Assembly: GCF_027923765.1 (NCBI RefSeq)
Contig: NZ_AP026709.1
Span: 2,289,501 to 2,353,500 of the forward strand
From: Pseudodesulfovibrio nedwellii
GTDB taxonomy: Bacteria; Desulfobacterota; Desulfovibrionia; Desulfovibrionales; Desulfovibrionaceae
Length of the DNA stretch: 64,000 nucleotides
Reading direction: 5' to 3'
Position numbers and translations under genes: made by a program. Shown here one piece after another: positions 53,766 through 62,970 of the stretch. The notes below the pieces were generated by a model that was given only the letters and a program-made list of their open reading frames with translations, made no database searches and had not been told where the DNA came from. The number at the start of each line of letters is the position of its first letter. Position 1 is the first letter of the stretch.

Positions 53766-54977
53766 ATGAACAGTATTATTTCCCGCCAGCGCGCTCTTCG
53801 CGATCTGTTACGGCAAACACGCCCCATGCCTCCCAAAGAGACACCCCCCTTTGAAGGCGTGGGCAAGACCACCGCTGAAACGGTAAACGCTGTCTGTCAG
53901 GTCCCGGAACACGCCTGCTCTGTCAGGGATGGGTATGCCCTACGCACGGACGACATTGAACGGGCGACAGTTTTGAAGCCGGTCCGCCTTAAGGTCAAAC
54001 AGGCCATACATGCGGAATCCCGGAACCCGAAATCTCTCGGCCCCGGAGAAGCGGCCAGGGTGCTCACTGGTGGCCCTGTGCCGGACGGAGCAGATTCCGT
54101 ACTCGCCGAAGAAAACATTGAAATCAACGGATCATTCATCGTCGTTCGCGAACCTGTGCGCAAAGGCTGGTTTGTCCGTGCTGCCGGTGGGGAGATCGAC
54201 GCTGGCATACGCATTGCCCAACAGGGCCAAATAATTTCTCCGCAGGCCGCGGCCGTCATGACCCGCACACGGACCGGGCTGATCAAAGTTCATCCCAAGC
54301 CCACTGCACGGCTCATAGCCTTGGGCAGCGAACTGATCGACCCGACCATCCATGATGATCCCACCCGTTTTCCGGCAGACAATCTCGTTCTACAACGCGG
54401 CCTTTTCGAATCAAGTGGCGTTACTGTCATCGACGCCACAGTCGTCCCCGACAACAAAAGCACACTGATTTCCCTGCTCAACGACACGACGCTTCCCGAA
54501 CTGATCGTCACGACCGGAGGTACAGGCCGAAGTGAACGGGATTTCGCCCAAACAGGAGCACTCGAAAGCGGATTCACCATGCTTTTTGAAGGAGTTGATA
54601 TACGACCGGGACGCCACGTCTTTGCCGCAGTCCGCGACAACACCCTGCTTTTCGGCCTGCCCGGACCTCCCGCCGCAGGTCATGCCTGTTTTCACGCGCT
54701 CATCCTGCCTGTCATCCGCCGTCTGCGCGGGCTACCGGACCAGACCGAACCGCTCATGGCCCGATTCACCCAAGGTATCAGCGCTCGTCCCGGCAGCGAG
54801 TGGCTCGTCCAATGCACCCTGAAAATGCAGGGCTCACAGCTCACAGCAACCCCTTTGGCTGGAAAAGAAGTCCCTCCCATGGTCGGTCTCTCCCAAGCCA
54901 ATGGTCTGGCCATCCTCCAAAGCGGCGACGCCATCCTCCCCGGCGAAGAAGCCGAGGTTGTGACGACTTTGTTTTAA
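53766..54977 (+). CDS. moeA: Molybdopterin molybdenumtransferase MoeA
   Basis: Inserts molybdenum into adenylylated molybdopterin. The ATG at 53766 has AAGGA five bases upstream, giving 403 aa, the usual MoeA length. The N-terminal MoeA domains (HACSVRDGYALR, GEAARVLTGGPVPDGADSVL) are followed by the MoCF-biosynthesis domain with the TGGTGRSERDF motif, and the C-terminal domain (PGPPAAG). The frame continues upstream of the start into mobB DNA without support. The dispersed repeat copy 6 follows immediately. Confidence 0.94.
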   Translation: MNSIISRQRALRDLLRQTRPMPPKETPPFEGVGKTTAETVNAVCQVPEHACSVRDGYALRTDDIERATVLKPVRLKVKQAIHAESRNPKSLGPGEAARVLTGGPVPDGADSVLAEENIEINGSFIVVREPVRKGWFVRAAGGEIDAGIRIAQQGQIISPQAAAVMTRTRTGLIKVHPKPTARLIALGSELIDPTIHDDPTRFPADNLVLQRGLFESSGVTVIDATVVPDNKSTLISLLNDTTLPELIVTTGGTGRSERDFAQTGALESGFTMLFEGVDIRPGRHVFAAVRDNTLLFGLPGPPAAGHACFHALILPVIRRLRGLPDQTEPLMARFTQGISARPGSEWLVQCTLKMQGSQLTATPLAGKEVPPMVGLSQANGLAILQSGDAILPGEEAEVVTTLF

Positions 54978-55105
54978 AAAAGCCTCCGGCGGCCGGGGGA
55001 AGGGGAGGGAAAACCCTTTGAACAGGGTTCTTCCCTCCCCTTCCCCCAACCCCCCATCCCCTCCTTTTCCTAAACTTTTCGTGTCGCCTTCGGCGAAATT
55101 TATAC
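54975..55105. repeat. Dispersed hairpin repeat, copy 6 (after moeA)
   Basis: GCCTCCGGCGGCCGGGGG, a long hairpin arm GGGAAGGGGAGGG...CCCTCCCCTTCCC (about 54995-55047) with an AACCCT/AGGGTT core, CCCCCCATCCCCTCC, TTTTCCTAAACTTTT and GTCGCCTTCGGCGAAA. It matches copy 4 block by block and could serve as the moeA terminator. Confidence 0.7.
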
Positions 55106-55226
55106 GTTTTAAATAAACAACACATCTGGGTTCTCTTCCTTCCAAGCACCCGCGAAGCAATAGACTTGAAATGCCTTGAGAGATGCACCGCACTCCAACA
55201 ACGATTCTCTTCTGCCGCCCCCAGAA

Positions 55227-55270
55227 CTGTCACTCAGCTTTCGATTCTCCGTCACGAAATCGTAACATGG
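55227..55270 (+). promoter_or_regulatory. Pho-box-like array upstream of pstS
   Basis: Four consecutive 11-bp units: CTGTCACTCAG, CTTTCGATTCT, CCGTCACGAAA, TCGTAACATGG, each beginning with a variant of CTGTCAC. A PhoB site is two such 11-bp repeats, so this looks like two adjacent PhoB dimers. It lies about 70 bases before the pstS ATG. PhoB control is inferred from pattern and gene. Confidence 0.55.
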
Positions 55271-55341
55271 TCGGTCTATCAATACGCAACACGTCATCGA
55301 GGACTGTACTTTTTTTACATAATTTCAAGGAAGGAAAACTG

Positions 55342-56151
55342 ATGAAAAAACTTCTGATTGCATTCGTTACACTGGCTATTCTGAGTGTTTCAGCCCTGGC
55401 TAACGCCGCTGGAATCCGCGTCAAAGGCTCCACTACCGTTGACCCAGCCATGAAAAAACTGGTTGCCGCCTACCAAATCAAACATCCCGGTGTGAATTTC
55501 TCCATCTCAGCCACTGGCTCAGGTGATGGTGCCAAGGCTATCATCAACAAGACTGCCGACATTGGCATGATGTCCCGCGACATGAAATCCGCTGAAGCCG
55601 AAAAATGCAAAGCCAACGGCATCACCCCTGTCCAGTTCGTGATCGCTCTGGATTGTCTGGTTCCCATCGTCCACCCATCCAACCCGGTTTCCGCGCTGAC
55701 CACTGTTCAGCTCAAGGACATCTATCAGGACAAGATCCGCAACTGGAAAGACGTTGGTGGTAACAAGGGTATGATCGCCCTGTTCTCCCGCGAAACCAAC
55801 TCCGGTACATACGAAGTGTGGCACAAGAAAGTCATGAAAAAACAAGACGAGTTTGACCTTGTTTCCCGCATGCCTTCCAACGCAGCCATGGCCGCCAAGA
55901 TCTCCGGCAACAAGAAAGGAATCGGCTACGTCGGTCTCGGTTTCCTGAACCCCAAGGTCAAGGCTATCACCGTGAACGGTGTTGTCGCTTCCGTTAAAAC
56001 CGGCAAATCCGGTGAATACCCGCTGTCCCGCGGCCTGAACCTCTATACCGGCGGCCAGCCCACTGGTGAGACCAAGAACTTCATCGATTTCGTCATGTCT
56101 CCGGCCGGTCAGAAAATCATAGCCGAAGTCGGCTTTGTCCCCATGCAGTAA
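55342..56151 (+). CDS. pstS: Phosphate ABC transporter substrate-binding protein
   Basis: A periplasmic phosphate-binding protein of 269 aa with signal peptide MKKLLIAFVTLAILSVSALA (cut near NAA). Phosphate-binding segments are VKGSTTVDPAM, ISATGSGDGAK, GMMSRDMKS and SRETNSGTYEV. It is of the short PstS type found in delta-proteobacteria. AAGGAAGG precedes the ATG at 55342; the frame extends upstream to 55183 without support. It heads pstS-pstC-pstA. Confidence 0.94.
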   Translation: MKKLLIAFVTLAILSVSALANAAGIRVKGSTTVDPAMKKLVAAYQIKHPGVNFSISATGSGDGAKAIINKTADIGMMSRDMKSAEAEKCKANGITPVQFVIALDCLVPIVHPSNPVSALTTVQLKDIYQDKIRNWKDVGGNKGMIALFSRETNSGTYEVWHKKVMKKQDEFDLVSRMPSNAAMAAKISGNKKGIGYVGLGFLNPKVKAITVNGVVASVKTGKSGEYPLSRGLNLYTGGQPTGETKNFIDFVMSPAGQKIIAEVGFVPMQ

Positions 56152-56233
56152 GCCGGATTGAATCGATTAAACCAACTCCCGCCGAGGTGCGCACGCACCC
56201 CGGCGGGATCACGCTTGAAAAGAGGCTCCGTAA

Positions 56234-57157
56234 ATGCTTTCGCGTACACGCAAGGAAAAAGCCATCAAGGCCGTATTTTTGATCGCCGCCAGTGCATCCA
56301 TCATCGCACTGGGACTGATCATGTATTTTCTGGTGGGAGAGGCCCTGCCCACGTTCATGGGCTTTGATGCCATGGGCGAAAAATTTCAGGGCGTTAATTT
56401 TATCGACTTTATATTCGGAGGACAATGGAAGCCTGTTTCCGAAAATCCTCAATGGGGCATTTTGCCGCTCATCATGGGGTCTGTCTGGGTAACGCTCATT
56501 TCCTCGATCATAGCCATTCCGCTCGGCATTATGACAGCCGTCTATCTGGCCGAAATAGCTCCGAACAAAGTCCGCGAAATCGTCAAGCCCATGGTTGAAC
56601 TGTTGGCTTCACTGCCGTCCGTGGTCATCGGCTTTTTCGGTCTGGCCGTCGTGGCACCGCTTCTCCTTGATATTTTTGATATCCGTTTCGGCGTCAACAT
56701 GCTTAATGCTTCGATCATGCTCGCCTTCATGGCGGTTCCAACCATCACTTCCATTGCCGAGGATGCCATTCACTCTGTCCCTGCCGAACTCCGTGAGGGA
56801 TCACTGGCTCTCGGTGCCACTCGCTTCGAAACCATCTGGCGTGTAGTCATTCCGGCGTCCCTATCCGGCCTGTCCACTGCCGTCATTCTCGGCATGTCCC
56901 GCTCCATCGGTGAGACCATGGTCGTACTCATGGTGGCTGGTGGAGCTGCACGTATCCCGAACTCGATTTTCGATCCAGTCAGACCCATGCCCGCGTCCAT
57001 TGCTGCCGAAATGGGCGAAACAAGTTTCGGTTTGGAAATGCACTATTTTTCACTCTTCGCCATCGCCATGGTCCTGTTCCTCATCACATTCCTGTTCAAC
57101 CTTCTGGCCGATCACATCGCACACAAATACAAACAAGTCGGCTCTGCAAGCCTCTAG
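56234..57157 (+). CDS. pstC: Phosphate ABC transporter permease PstC
   Basis: A 307-aa inner-membrane permease with six helices. The ABC-permease EAA loop is LREGSLALGATRFETIWRVV, and the family start (MLSRTRKEKAIKAVFLIAAS) and GMSRSIGETMVVLMVAGG are typical. It lies 82 bases after pstS and 10 before pstA. Confidence 0.94.
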   Translation: MLSRTRKEKAIKAVFLIAASASIIALGLIMYFLVGEALPTFMGFDAMGEKFQGVNFIDFIFGGQWKPVSENPQWGILPLIMGSVWVTLISSIIAIPLGIMTAVYLAEIAPNKVREIVKPMVELLASLPSVVIGFFGLAVVAPLLLDIFDIRFGVNMLNASIMLAFMAVPTITSIAEDAIHSVPAELREGSLALGATRFETIWRVVIPASLSGLSTAVILGMSRSIGETMVVLMVAGGAARIPNSIFDPVRPMPASIAAEMGETSFGLEMHYFSLFAIAMVLFLITFLFNLLADHIAHKYKQVGSASL

Positions 57158-57167
57158 GTATAAGGAA

Positions 57168-58100
57168 ATGTCTGAAATGATAAGTAATGACATGGTCATC
57201 AACGGTTCCAACATCCCGGACACAGCCAGATCCCGCTTCCGACGCAAATGCACACAGGAAGTATGGTTCGGCATGTTTCGAGGTGCGGTCGCCATCAACG
57301 GCCTCGCCCTCTTCATCATCGTCGGCTACATGGTCTATTATGGTTTGCCCGCCATTTCCTGGGACTTCCTCACCGGACAACCTACAGAGGGAGGACTTGC
57401 TGGTGGCATCTTCCCTTGCATCGTCGGGACATTCTACCTGTCCATCGGTTCCATGGGGCTAGCTCTGCCACTGGGTGTAGCCGCCGCCATCTATCTACAC
57501 GAATATGCCACACCCGGTCCGTTCATGCGCATCATCCGACTGTGCATCAACAACCTGGCAGGCGTACCCTCAGTGGTCTTCGGTCTGTTCGGAATGGCTT
57601 TCTTCGTGGCCTCGAGGGACCTCGGCGGTCTCGGTATGGGTGTATCCATCGCCGCAGGCTGCATGACGCTGGCGGTGCTCATCCTGCCGGTTATCATCGG
57701 CACTTCAGAAGAAGCTCTGCGATCCGTTCCCGACACCTACCGCGAAGCCTCACTAGGGCTTGGTGCCACCAAATGGCAAACCATTTTCAGGGTTGTCCTT
57801 CCCTCAGCCATGCCCGGAATTCTGACTGGCTCAATTCTATCCATTTCCCGTGCTGCCGGTGAAACGGCAGCCATCATGTTTACCGCTGCGGCCAGTTACA
57901 ATCCGACGCTTCCGTCCTCAATCTTCGACGAAGTCATGGCCTTGCCTTATCAAATATATTCGCTTTCGGTATCCTCCACCGACCCCGAAGCAACCCTTCC
58001 GCTCCAGTACGGCACCTCTCTTGTACTAGTGGCTTTGGTCCTTGGCATGAACCTCATTGCCATCCTCCTGAGATCTCACCTCCGAAAGAAGCTGACCTAA
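57168..58100 (+). CDS. pstA: Phosphate ABC transporter permease PstA
   Basis: A 310-aa permease. The EAA loop is YREASLGLGATKWQTIFRVV, followed by SISRAAGETAAIMFTAAAS. The ATG at 57168 is close to AAGGA; the ATG at 57177 (MISNDM) with better spacing is an alternative. A longer frame overlapping pstC is not real. No pstB ATPase or phoU gene follows; a terminator does. Confidence 0.93.
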   Translation: MSEMISNDMVINGSNIPDTARSRFRRKCTQEVWFGMFRGAVAINGLALFIIVGYMVYYGLPAISWDFLTGQPTEGGLAGGIFPCIVGTFYLSIGSMGLALPLGVAAAIYLHEYATPGPFMRIIRLCINNLAGVPSVVFGLFGMAFFVASRDLGGLGMGVSIAAGCMTLAVLILPVIIGTSEEALRSVPDTYREASLGLGATKWQTIFRVVLPSAMPGILTGSILSISRAAGETAAIMFTAAASYNPTLPSSIFDEVMALPYQIYSLSVSSTDPEATLPLQYGTSLVLVALVLGMNLIAILLRSHLRKKLT

Positions 58101-58116
58101 ACCGAAGCCTCAGCGA

Positions 58117-58154
58117 AAAGCCCCCTGTTCCTTAAGGGACAGGGGGCTTTTTTT
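58117..58154. terminator. Bidirectional terminator after pstA
   Basis: AAAAGCCCCCTGTTCC pairs with GGGACAGGGGGCTTTTTTT, ending both pstSCA and the converging glycosyltransferase gene. Confidence 0.9.
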
Positions 58155-59253
58155 ACTGATTCTGACTATCGAGAGTTCGGGCATACAGTTGCATATACCC
58201 GGAGACCATGCGTTGATAAGAAAACCGTTTTTGGCCAGCCGAAAAAGCCTCCATCCCCATCTGACGAATCATGACAGGATTGGCGAGAAGCGTGGTGGCA
58301 GCATCCAAAAATGCGGCCGGATCTCCCGGCGGCACAAGCATACCGGTAACACCATCAGTAATTTGCTCCGGTACTCCGCCCACAGCGTAGGACACGACGG
58401 GCAGATTTTGAGACATGGCTTCCAGAATAACCAAGGAATGATTGTCCGCCTTGGTGGGGTACAGCAACACATCGGCGGCCGTCATGAGCAAAGAAAGCTT
58501 CCGACGCTCCACATAAGGCCAAATCACGAGATCACCCTGCCGCTCTTCTTTGTCGCCACCCACTGCAAAACACAAGAGTTCCGGGTGTCGATCCTTGAGT
58601 TGCTGCCATATCCCCCGCCACGCATCTCCCGACTTATAGGCTGCGGTCATGCCCCCGTGGGCTGCGAATACCACTACTTTGGCAGCGGGGTTAATACCGA
58701 GTTGCTGCCGCGCCGCAGCTTTGGGAAGCGGACGATTAGGCCACGGAATACCATTGGGAATTACGACCACAGCACGATGAAGATGTGTCCGAGCCAAACG
58801 AGCCAACCAGCGCGATGGAGCTACGAGTGTCGACTCCAATCGCCGGACCTGCCGAAACTTTGCTTTTCTGATCCCGGTAGAGTCTGGAAATTTTCTTGGG
58901 CAAGGCTCTGCACACCCTTCGTCAAGATTGGAACAATCCAACGGATACGGACAACCGCCGGTAAACAAATCACAGTCATGCATGGTAATAATGGTTTTGC
59001 GTCCAGGCGCAATGGAACCCAGCAAAGCAGACCAATTCCCTGTGCAGTGCACATGCCCCAAAGCCACATCCGGAAGATAACGACCAAAATCTTCAGGCAA
59101 AATGGCCGCACCATCCGCTTTTTCAGCCAGCTCGAAGCTCAGATTTGTTTCAACTTTCTGCTTCTTCAAGCCAGAAATGAGAAGACGGGCGACCCGGGTC
59201 GCTCCACCGCTCGTTTCAAGCCCGGTATGATGATAAATAGGAGGGAGGTCCAT
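58153..59253 (-). CDS. GT4-family glycosyltransferase
   Basis: A 366-aa GT-B glycosyltransferase. The N-terminal substrate domain has SGGATRVARLL and a Cys cluster (CPYPLDCSNLDEGCAEPCP), a motif seen in some surface-polysaccharide enzymes. The donor domain has PNGIPWPNRPLP and the E-x7-E motif with NHSLVILEAMSQNLPVVS. The donor is likely a nucleotide sugar. It is next to the Pat gene on the same strand, with three bases between, but a functional link is unclear. Confidence 0.85.
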   Translation of the reverse strand: MDLPPIYHHTGLETSGGATRVARLLISGLKKQKVETNLSFELAEKADGAAILPEDFGRYLPDVALGHVHCTGNWSALLGSIAPGRKTIITMHDCDLFTGGCPYPLDCSNLDEGCAEPCPRKFPDSTGIRKAKFRQVRRLESTLVAPSRWLARLARTHLHRAVVVIPNGIPWPNRPLPKAAARQQLGINPAAKVVVFAAHGGMTAAYKSGDAWRGIWQQLKDRHPELLCFAVGGDKEERQGDLVIWPYVERRKLSLLMTAADVLLYPTKADNHSLVILEAMSQNLPVVSYAVGGVPEQITDGVTGMLVPPGDPAAFLDAATTLLANPVMIRQMGMEAFSAGQKRFSYQRMVSGYMQLYARTLDSQNQ

Positions 59254-59256
59254 AAA

Positions 59257-61962
59257 TTAAATCTCCACGGTCTCCATATCCAGCGTCATGTTTACCAAGT
59301 CCTCGTCGTGTTGATCGGGCGTGACCACAAAACCAAATTTTTTAGACAACCCCTGCATGGCTTTGTTCTCGCGCATGGTCTGACCTTCCAGTACGAGGGT
59401 TCCTCGTTCCTTAGTGTATTGAATACCCTTATAAAACAGCATTGACCCGAGGCCCTCTCCTTTCTGATCGGATCGAACCACAATGGCGAACTCGGCTTCG
59501 GAATTATCCGGTCTGGTGTTGGTACGCATGACGCCCAAAGTTTCCGGTTCCCCCTTTTCATCCAGTGCCGTGGCAATGAACGCCATTTCACGATCATAAT
59601 CAATCTGGGTAAACCGAGCTATATCCTTGTGATCGAAATCGCGTTGGACCACGCCAAAGAACCGCAATCGTAAATCCTCGTCCGTCAGGCTGGACAAAAA
59701 TGTCCGGTGTGTCTTCTCATCTTCGGGACGGATAGGACGCAAAGTCACATGACGCCCGGCTTTGAGCACAACACATTCTTCCAATTCACGAGGATAAGGC
59801 CGAATGGCAAGTCGAGCTTCGCCCTCGCCCTCGAACGGCGCGATTTCAACCTTGCCGCCCAAAGCAAGCACCCCTTCGGAATCTGCGTACAGCGGATTGA
59901 TGTCGATGGACATAATCTGCGGCACATCCACGATAAGCTGTGAAATTTGAATCAGGGTCAGGCAAATATCATCGATGTCCACCGGCAACTGAGAGGGGGT
60001 CCCCCGAAGCAGGGTGGCTATCCGAGTACGACAAACCAACTCCTTGGCCAGAGACATGGAAAGTGGAGGCAAGGTAAGCGCCTGATCTTGAATCATCTCT
60101 CGAGCCATGCCGCCATGCCCGAAATGAAGAACCGGCCCGAACACGGAATCAACCGTGGCAGACACGGAAAGTTCGTGAGCACCGAGCCTACGGCCCATCT
60201 TCTGCACCGTAAAACCTTCAATATAGGCATCCGGCCTTTCGCGAGTGCATCGGGCCAAAATGGAAGCCGCACCTTCCCAAACCCGTTCCGGAGTCTCCAG
60301 GTCGAGCATGACCCCACCCACATCAAACGGCTGTGGAATCTGTGGGCTACGGAGTTTTAACGCCACGGGATATCCCAAGGCATCTGCTGCAATAACCGCT
60401 TCCTTGGCCGACACCGCAATGCGGGTTTCCACCACGGGAATACCATACGCCGCGAGAAGATCCTTGGCCTCGGGTTCAGTCAGGGAATCACGCTCATCGT
60501 CGAGCGCCTTCTGAACAATGGCTCGCGCACCTGTGGTATCCGGAAAAAAATCTGTAGGCAAAGAATCCGGGGTCTCAATGAGCATCTCCTGGTTGCGCAG
60601 ATACTCAGCCATATACAAAAACGCCTGAACCGCCTGAGTCGGAGTTTCATACGTGGGAATATCTGCTTTGCGAAACACCTCTCGGGCTTCTTCTGCCGCA
60701 CCCGAACCAAGCCATGCCGTCAGCACCATACGCCTGACTCTCTTCAACGAATCACGCAAGGCCTCGGCCACTTCCCTGTCAGGCTGGGCCGTCCATGGTA
60801 CATGCATAACCAGTATGCCGTTAGCAGTCTTGTCCTTGATAAGCAGCTTGAGAACAGCGGAATATGCATTGCCATCCGCATTGAACGGGATATCCACCGG
60901 GTTGGCACGGGACCAGTTTTCCGCTCCCAATACGCCGTCGATGGCTTTGATGGTTTCATCAGAAAGCGGCGCAAGTTCTCCACCGCCATTCAACAGTCGA
61001 TCTGCTGCGAGAATTCCCGCCGAAGTTCCATTGGTGAGGATGGCAAGTTTCTTGCCGTACACTTGTCTCGGAGTACTCAGTGTTTGGGCCGCATCAAAAA
61101 GTCCGTCAATATCTTCCACCCGAAGCATTCCGGCCCGTCTGAAGGCCACATCATACACTTCATCCATGAGCCAATGGTCACCGGTTTCCCGCAACTTCAC
61201 GTCACCGAGCACGGTATCCAGTGCCTGACCGGGACGGATAACCAACACTGGTTTGTTGCGTGAAGCGGCCCGTGCTGCAGACATGAATTCACGAGCGTCC
61301 TTGATGGACTCCACATAAAGCATAATGGACCGTGTCAAAGGGTCCGAGCCGAGATAGTCCAAAATATCCGCAAAGGTCACATCAATACGACTTCCCAAAG
61401 CGATCATGTGGGAAAAGCCGACCCCTTTGTCGATGGCCCAATCCAGAACCGTGGCGAACAACGAATCGGACTGAGAAATGAAGGCAACCTTGCCCGGTCC
61501 CACAGCTCCATGAGCCAAAGAGGCGTTCAAATTGAGGGACGGGACCATAAACCCGAGAGACTTGGGACCAATAATCCGTATTTCAGGCGATTTGGCAATG
61601 CCGAGAATGGTGGATTTAACATCCAATCGCTCTTCCGGCGTCATAGAAGCAAAACCGGACCCCATGAGTACGGCCCCTTTGGTTCCTCGTTCCTTGAGTG
61701 AATGAATTATTTCGGGAACCTGATCGAGCGGAGAACAAACCACAGCTAAATCCGGGGTCTTGGGCAAATGTTTGACTGACGGATGGGTCAAGACACCCGC
61801 GATGGCCTCTGCCTCGTCAGAAACAGGCATGACCGGCCCCATGAAGCCGCCAGCCATGATATTACGCATGACAATGTTGCCCGCATTGCGTGGATCATTG
61901 GTAGCCCCGATAACCGCAACAGATCTGGGCTTGAGAAGATATTCAAGATTAATGACGCTCAT
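59257..61962 (-). CDS. Pat/YfiQ-type protein lysine acetyltransferase (GNAT plus inactive acyl-CoA-synthetase domains)
   Basis: A 901-aa protein. The N-terminal three quarters resemble NDP-forming acetyl-CoA synthetase: CoA-binding (SVAVIGATNDPRNAG), succinyl-CoA-like domain and ATP-grasp (DALGYPVALKLRS). The C-terminal GNAT domain has acetyl-CoA motif RSDQKGEGLGSMLF. The conserved active-site His of the synthetases (usually in SHTGAL) is replaced by Glu259 (RETGDH), so phosphohistidine chemistry should be lost, as in Pat-type acetyltransferases. The ATG at 61962 with GAGG six bases upstream gives the family N-terminus. A sirtuin gene (49412) could oppose it. Confidence 0.88.
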   Translation of the reverse strand: MSVINLEYLLKPRSVAVIGATNDPRNAGNIVMRNIMAGGFMGPVMPVSDEAEAIAGVLTHPSVKHLPKTPDLAVVCSPLDQVPEIIHSLKERGTKGAVLMGSGFASMTPEERLDVKSTILGIAKSPEIRIIGPKSLGFMVPSLNLNASLAHGAVGPGKVAFISQSDSLFATVLDWAIDKGVGFSHMIALGSRIDVTFADILDYLGSDPLTRSIMLYVESIKDAREFMSAARAASRNKPVLVIRPGQALDTVLGDVKLRETGDHWLMDEVYDVAFRRAGMLRVEDIDGLFDAAQTLSTPRQVYGKKLAILTNGTSAGILAADRLLNGGGELAPLSDETIKAIDGVLGAENWSRANPVDIPFNADGNAYSAVLKLLIKDKTANGILVMHVPWTAQPDREVAEALRDSLKRVRRMVLTAWLGSGAAEEAREVFRKADIPTYETPTQAVQAFLYMAEYLRNQEMLIETPDSLPTDFFPDTTGARAIVQKALDDERDSLTEPEAKDLLAAYGIPVVETRIAVSAKEAVIAADALGYPVALKLRSPQIPQPFDVGGVMLDLETPERVWEGAASILARCTRERPDAYIEGFTVQKMGRRLGAHELSVSATVDSVFGPVLHFGHGGMAREMIQDQALTLPPLSMSLAKELVCRTRIATLLRGTPSQLPVDIDDICLTLIQISQLIVDVPQIMSIDINPLYADSEGVLALGGKVEIAPFEGEGEARLAIRPYPRELEECVVLKAGRHVTLRPIRPEDEKTHRTFLSSLTDEDLRLRFFGVVQRDFDHKDIARFTQIDYDREMAFIATALDEKGEPETLGVMRTNTRPDNSEAEFAIVVRSDQKGEGLGSMLFYKGIQYTKERGTLVLEGQTMRENKAMQGLSKKFGFVVTPDQHDEDLVNMTLDMETVEI

Positions 61963-62093
61963 ATGGTGCCTCGCGTGACATGTGTGCAGAATATATGGAT
62001 GCAGGATAGCGTGTTTTCCATGGGTCCGGCAACCAAGTATTGAAAACTGCCCATATTCTTGTTTCATATGCCCAGATGTCATATGGTCCTATT

Positions 62094-62870
62094 ATGAAAA
62101 CAGTCTCGACGTTTTATGTAATGCTCTTCTGCCTACTGTTTGTCCCCTTTGCCAGGGCTGAAAAATTGTCGATCGTCACCATGCTCGCACCTCCTCTGGC
62201 CTATGAACAAGACGGCAAAGTCGTTGGTGCAATGACAGATGTCGTTCGCGAAGGCCTCCGACGTATGGGACTCGAAGCAGACATCACCATCACTCCCTGG
62301 AGACGAGCCTTGCACATGACGCAGGAAGGCGAGGCCGATGCCATTTTTCAGGCAGGAAAAAACGCCGACCGACAACAATGGTTTCACTATCCCGAAGAAC
62401 CGCTATACGCGGTAAAAATCATAGCAGTAAAACGAACCAATGAATCCATCCTTTTTTTACCTGACCGATATGACTACACACAATATACTCTCGGTATGGT
62501 CCGCAGTTATTATTTTGGCCCGCATCTCGAATCTTTTCTCAAAAAGGCTCGTTTCAAAAAAAAAGAACTGGTTTCCAGCCCTCGATTTAATTTCACCAAG
62601 CTTGCTCAAGGCCGCATAGATATGCTCATCACCAATATAGACACTGCCCGACAAATCATCAGCGAACCAGACTTTCGACATTCACTTGAAATAATTACCG
62701 GGCCAAAGGAAGTGCCCATAGCTCTGGACGAACCGAAGGCTTATCTTGCCTTTTCCAAAAAAAACATGACAAAAAAAATCGCCGATAAATTTTCCAACAC
62801 ACTCAAAGCAATGAAAAGAGACGGAACGTATGACCGCATTCTCAGCACATATTATCCGTCACGAAAATGA
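62094..62870 (+). CDS. Periplasmic SBP_bac_3 solute-binding protein
   Basis: A 258-aa extracellular solute-binding protein with a signal peptide (MKTVSTFYVMLFCLLFVPFA, cut near RA). The core includes LSIVTMLAPPLAYEQDGKVV, TPWRRALHMTQEGEADAIF and the closing RDGTYDRILSTYYPS. The amino-acid-binding residues are poorly matched, and no ABC permease or ATPase gene is near, so it may serve a sensor or a distant transporter. No strong SD precedes the ATG at 62094. Confidence 0.82.
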   Translation: MKTVSTFYVMLFCLLFVPFARAEKLSIVTMLAPPLAYEQDGKVVGAMTDVVREGLRRMGLEADITITPWRRALHMTQEGEADAIFQAGKNADRQQWFHYPEEPLYAVKIIAVKRTNESILFLPDRYDYTQYTLGMVRSYYFGPHLESFLKKARFKKKELVSSPRFNFTKLAQGRIDMLITNIDTARQIISEPDFRHSLEIITGPKEVPIALDEPKAYLAFSKKNMTKKIADKFSNTLKAMKRDGTYDRILSTYYPSRK

Positions 62871-62896
62871 AAAATGAAAAAACCGTTCAGACACCC

Positions 62897-62923
62897 TAAA
62901 GATAACGCTCCGCTTGCCGATAA
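62897..62923 (+). promoter_or_regulatory. Sigma-28 (FliA) promoter of the flxA-like gene
   Basis: TAAAGATA, an 11-base spacer, then GCCGATAA. The consensus is TAAAGTTT-N11-GCCGATAA, so the -10 is perfect and the -35 differs in two positions. It lies 47 bases before the ATG at 62971. Confidence 0.8.
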
Positions 62924-62970
62924 GGGCTTATGAGAAGGTCGAACCAGTTTTATAGAAGGAGCGTTTCGTC

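Noticed and set aside
56910-57167. Upstream extension of the pstA frame into pstC
   Set aside because: Overlaps pstC in another frame; the Pst family start is at 57168-57177.
58189-59445. 418-codon open frame antisense to the glycosyltransferase
   Set aside because: Arg/His-rich shadow without motif or start signal.
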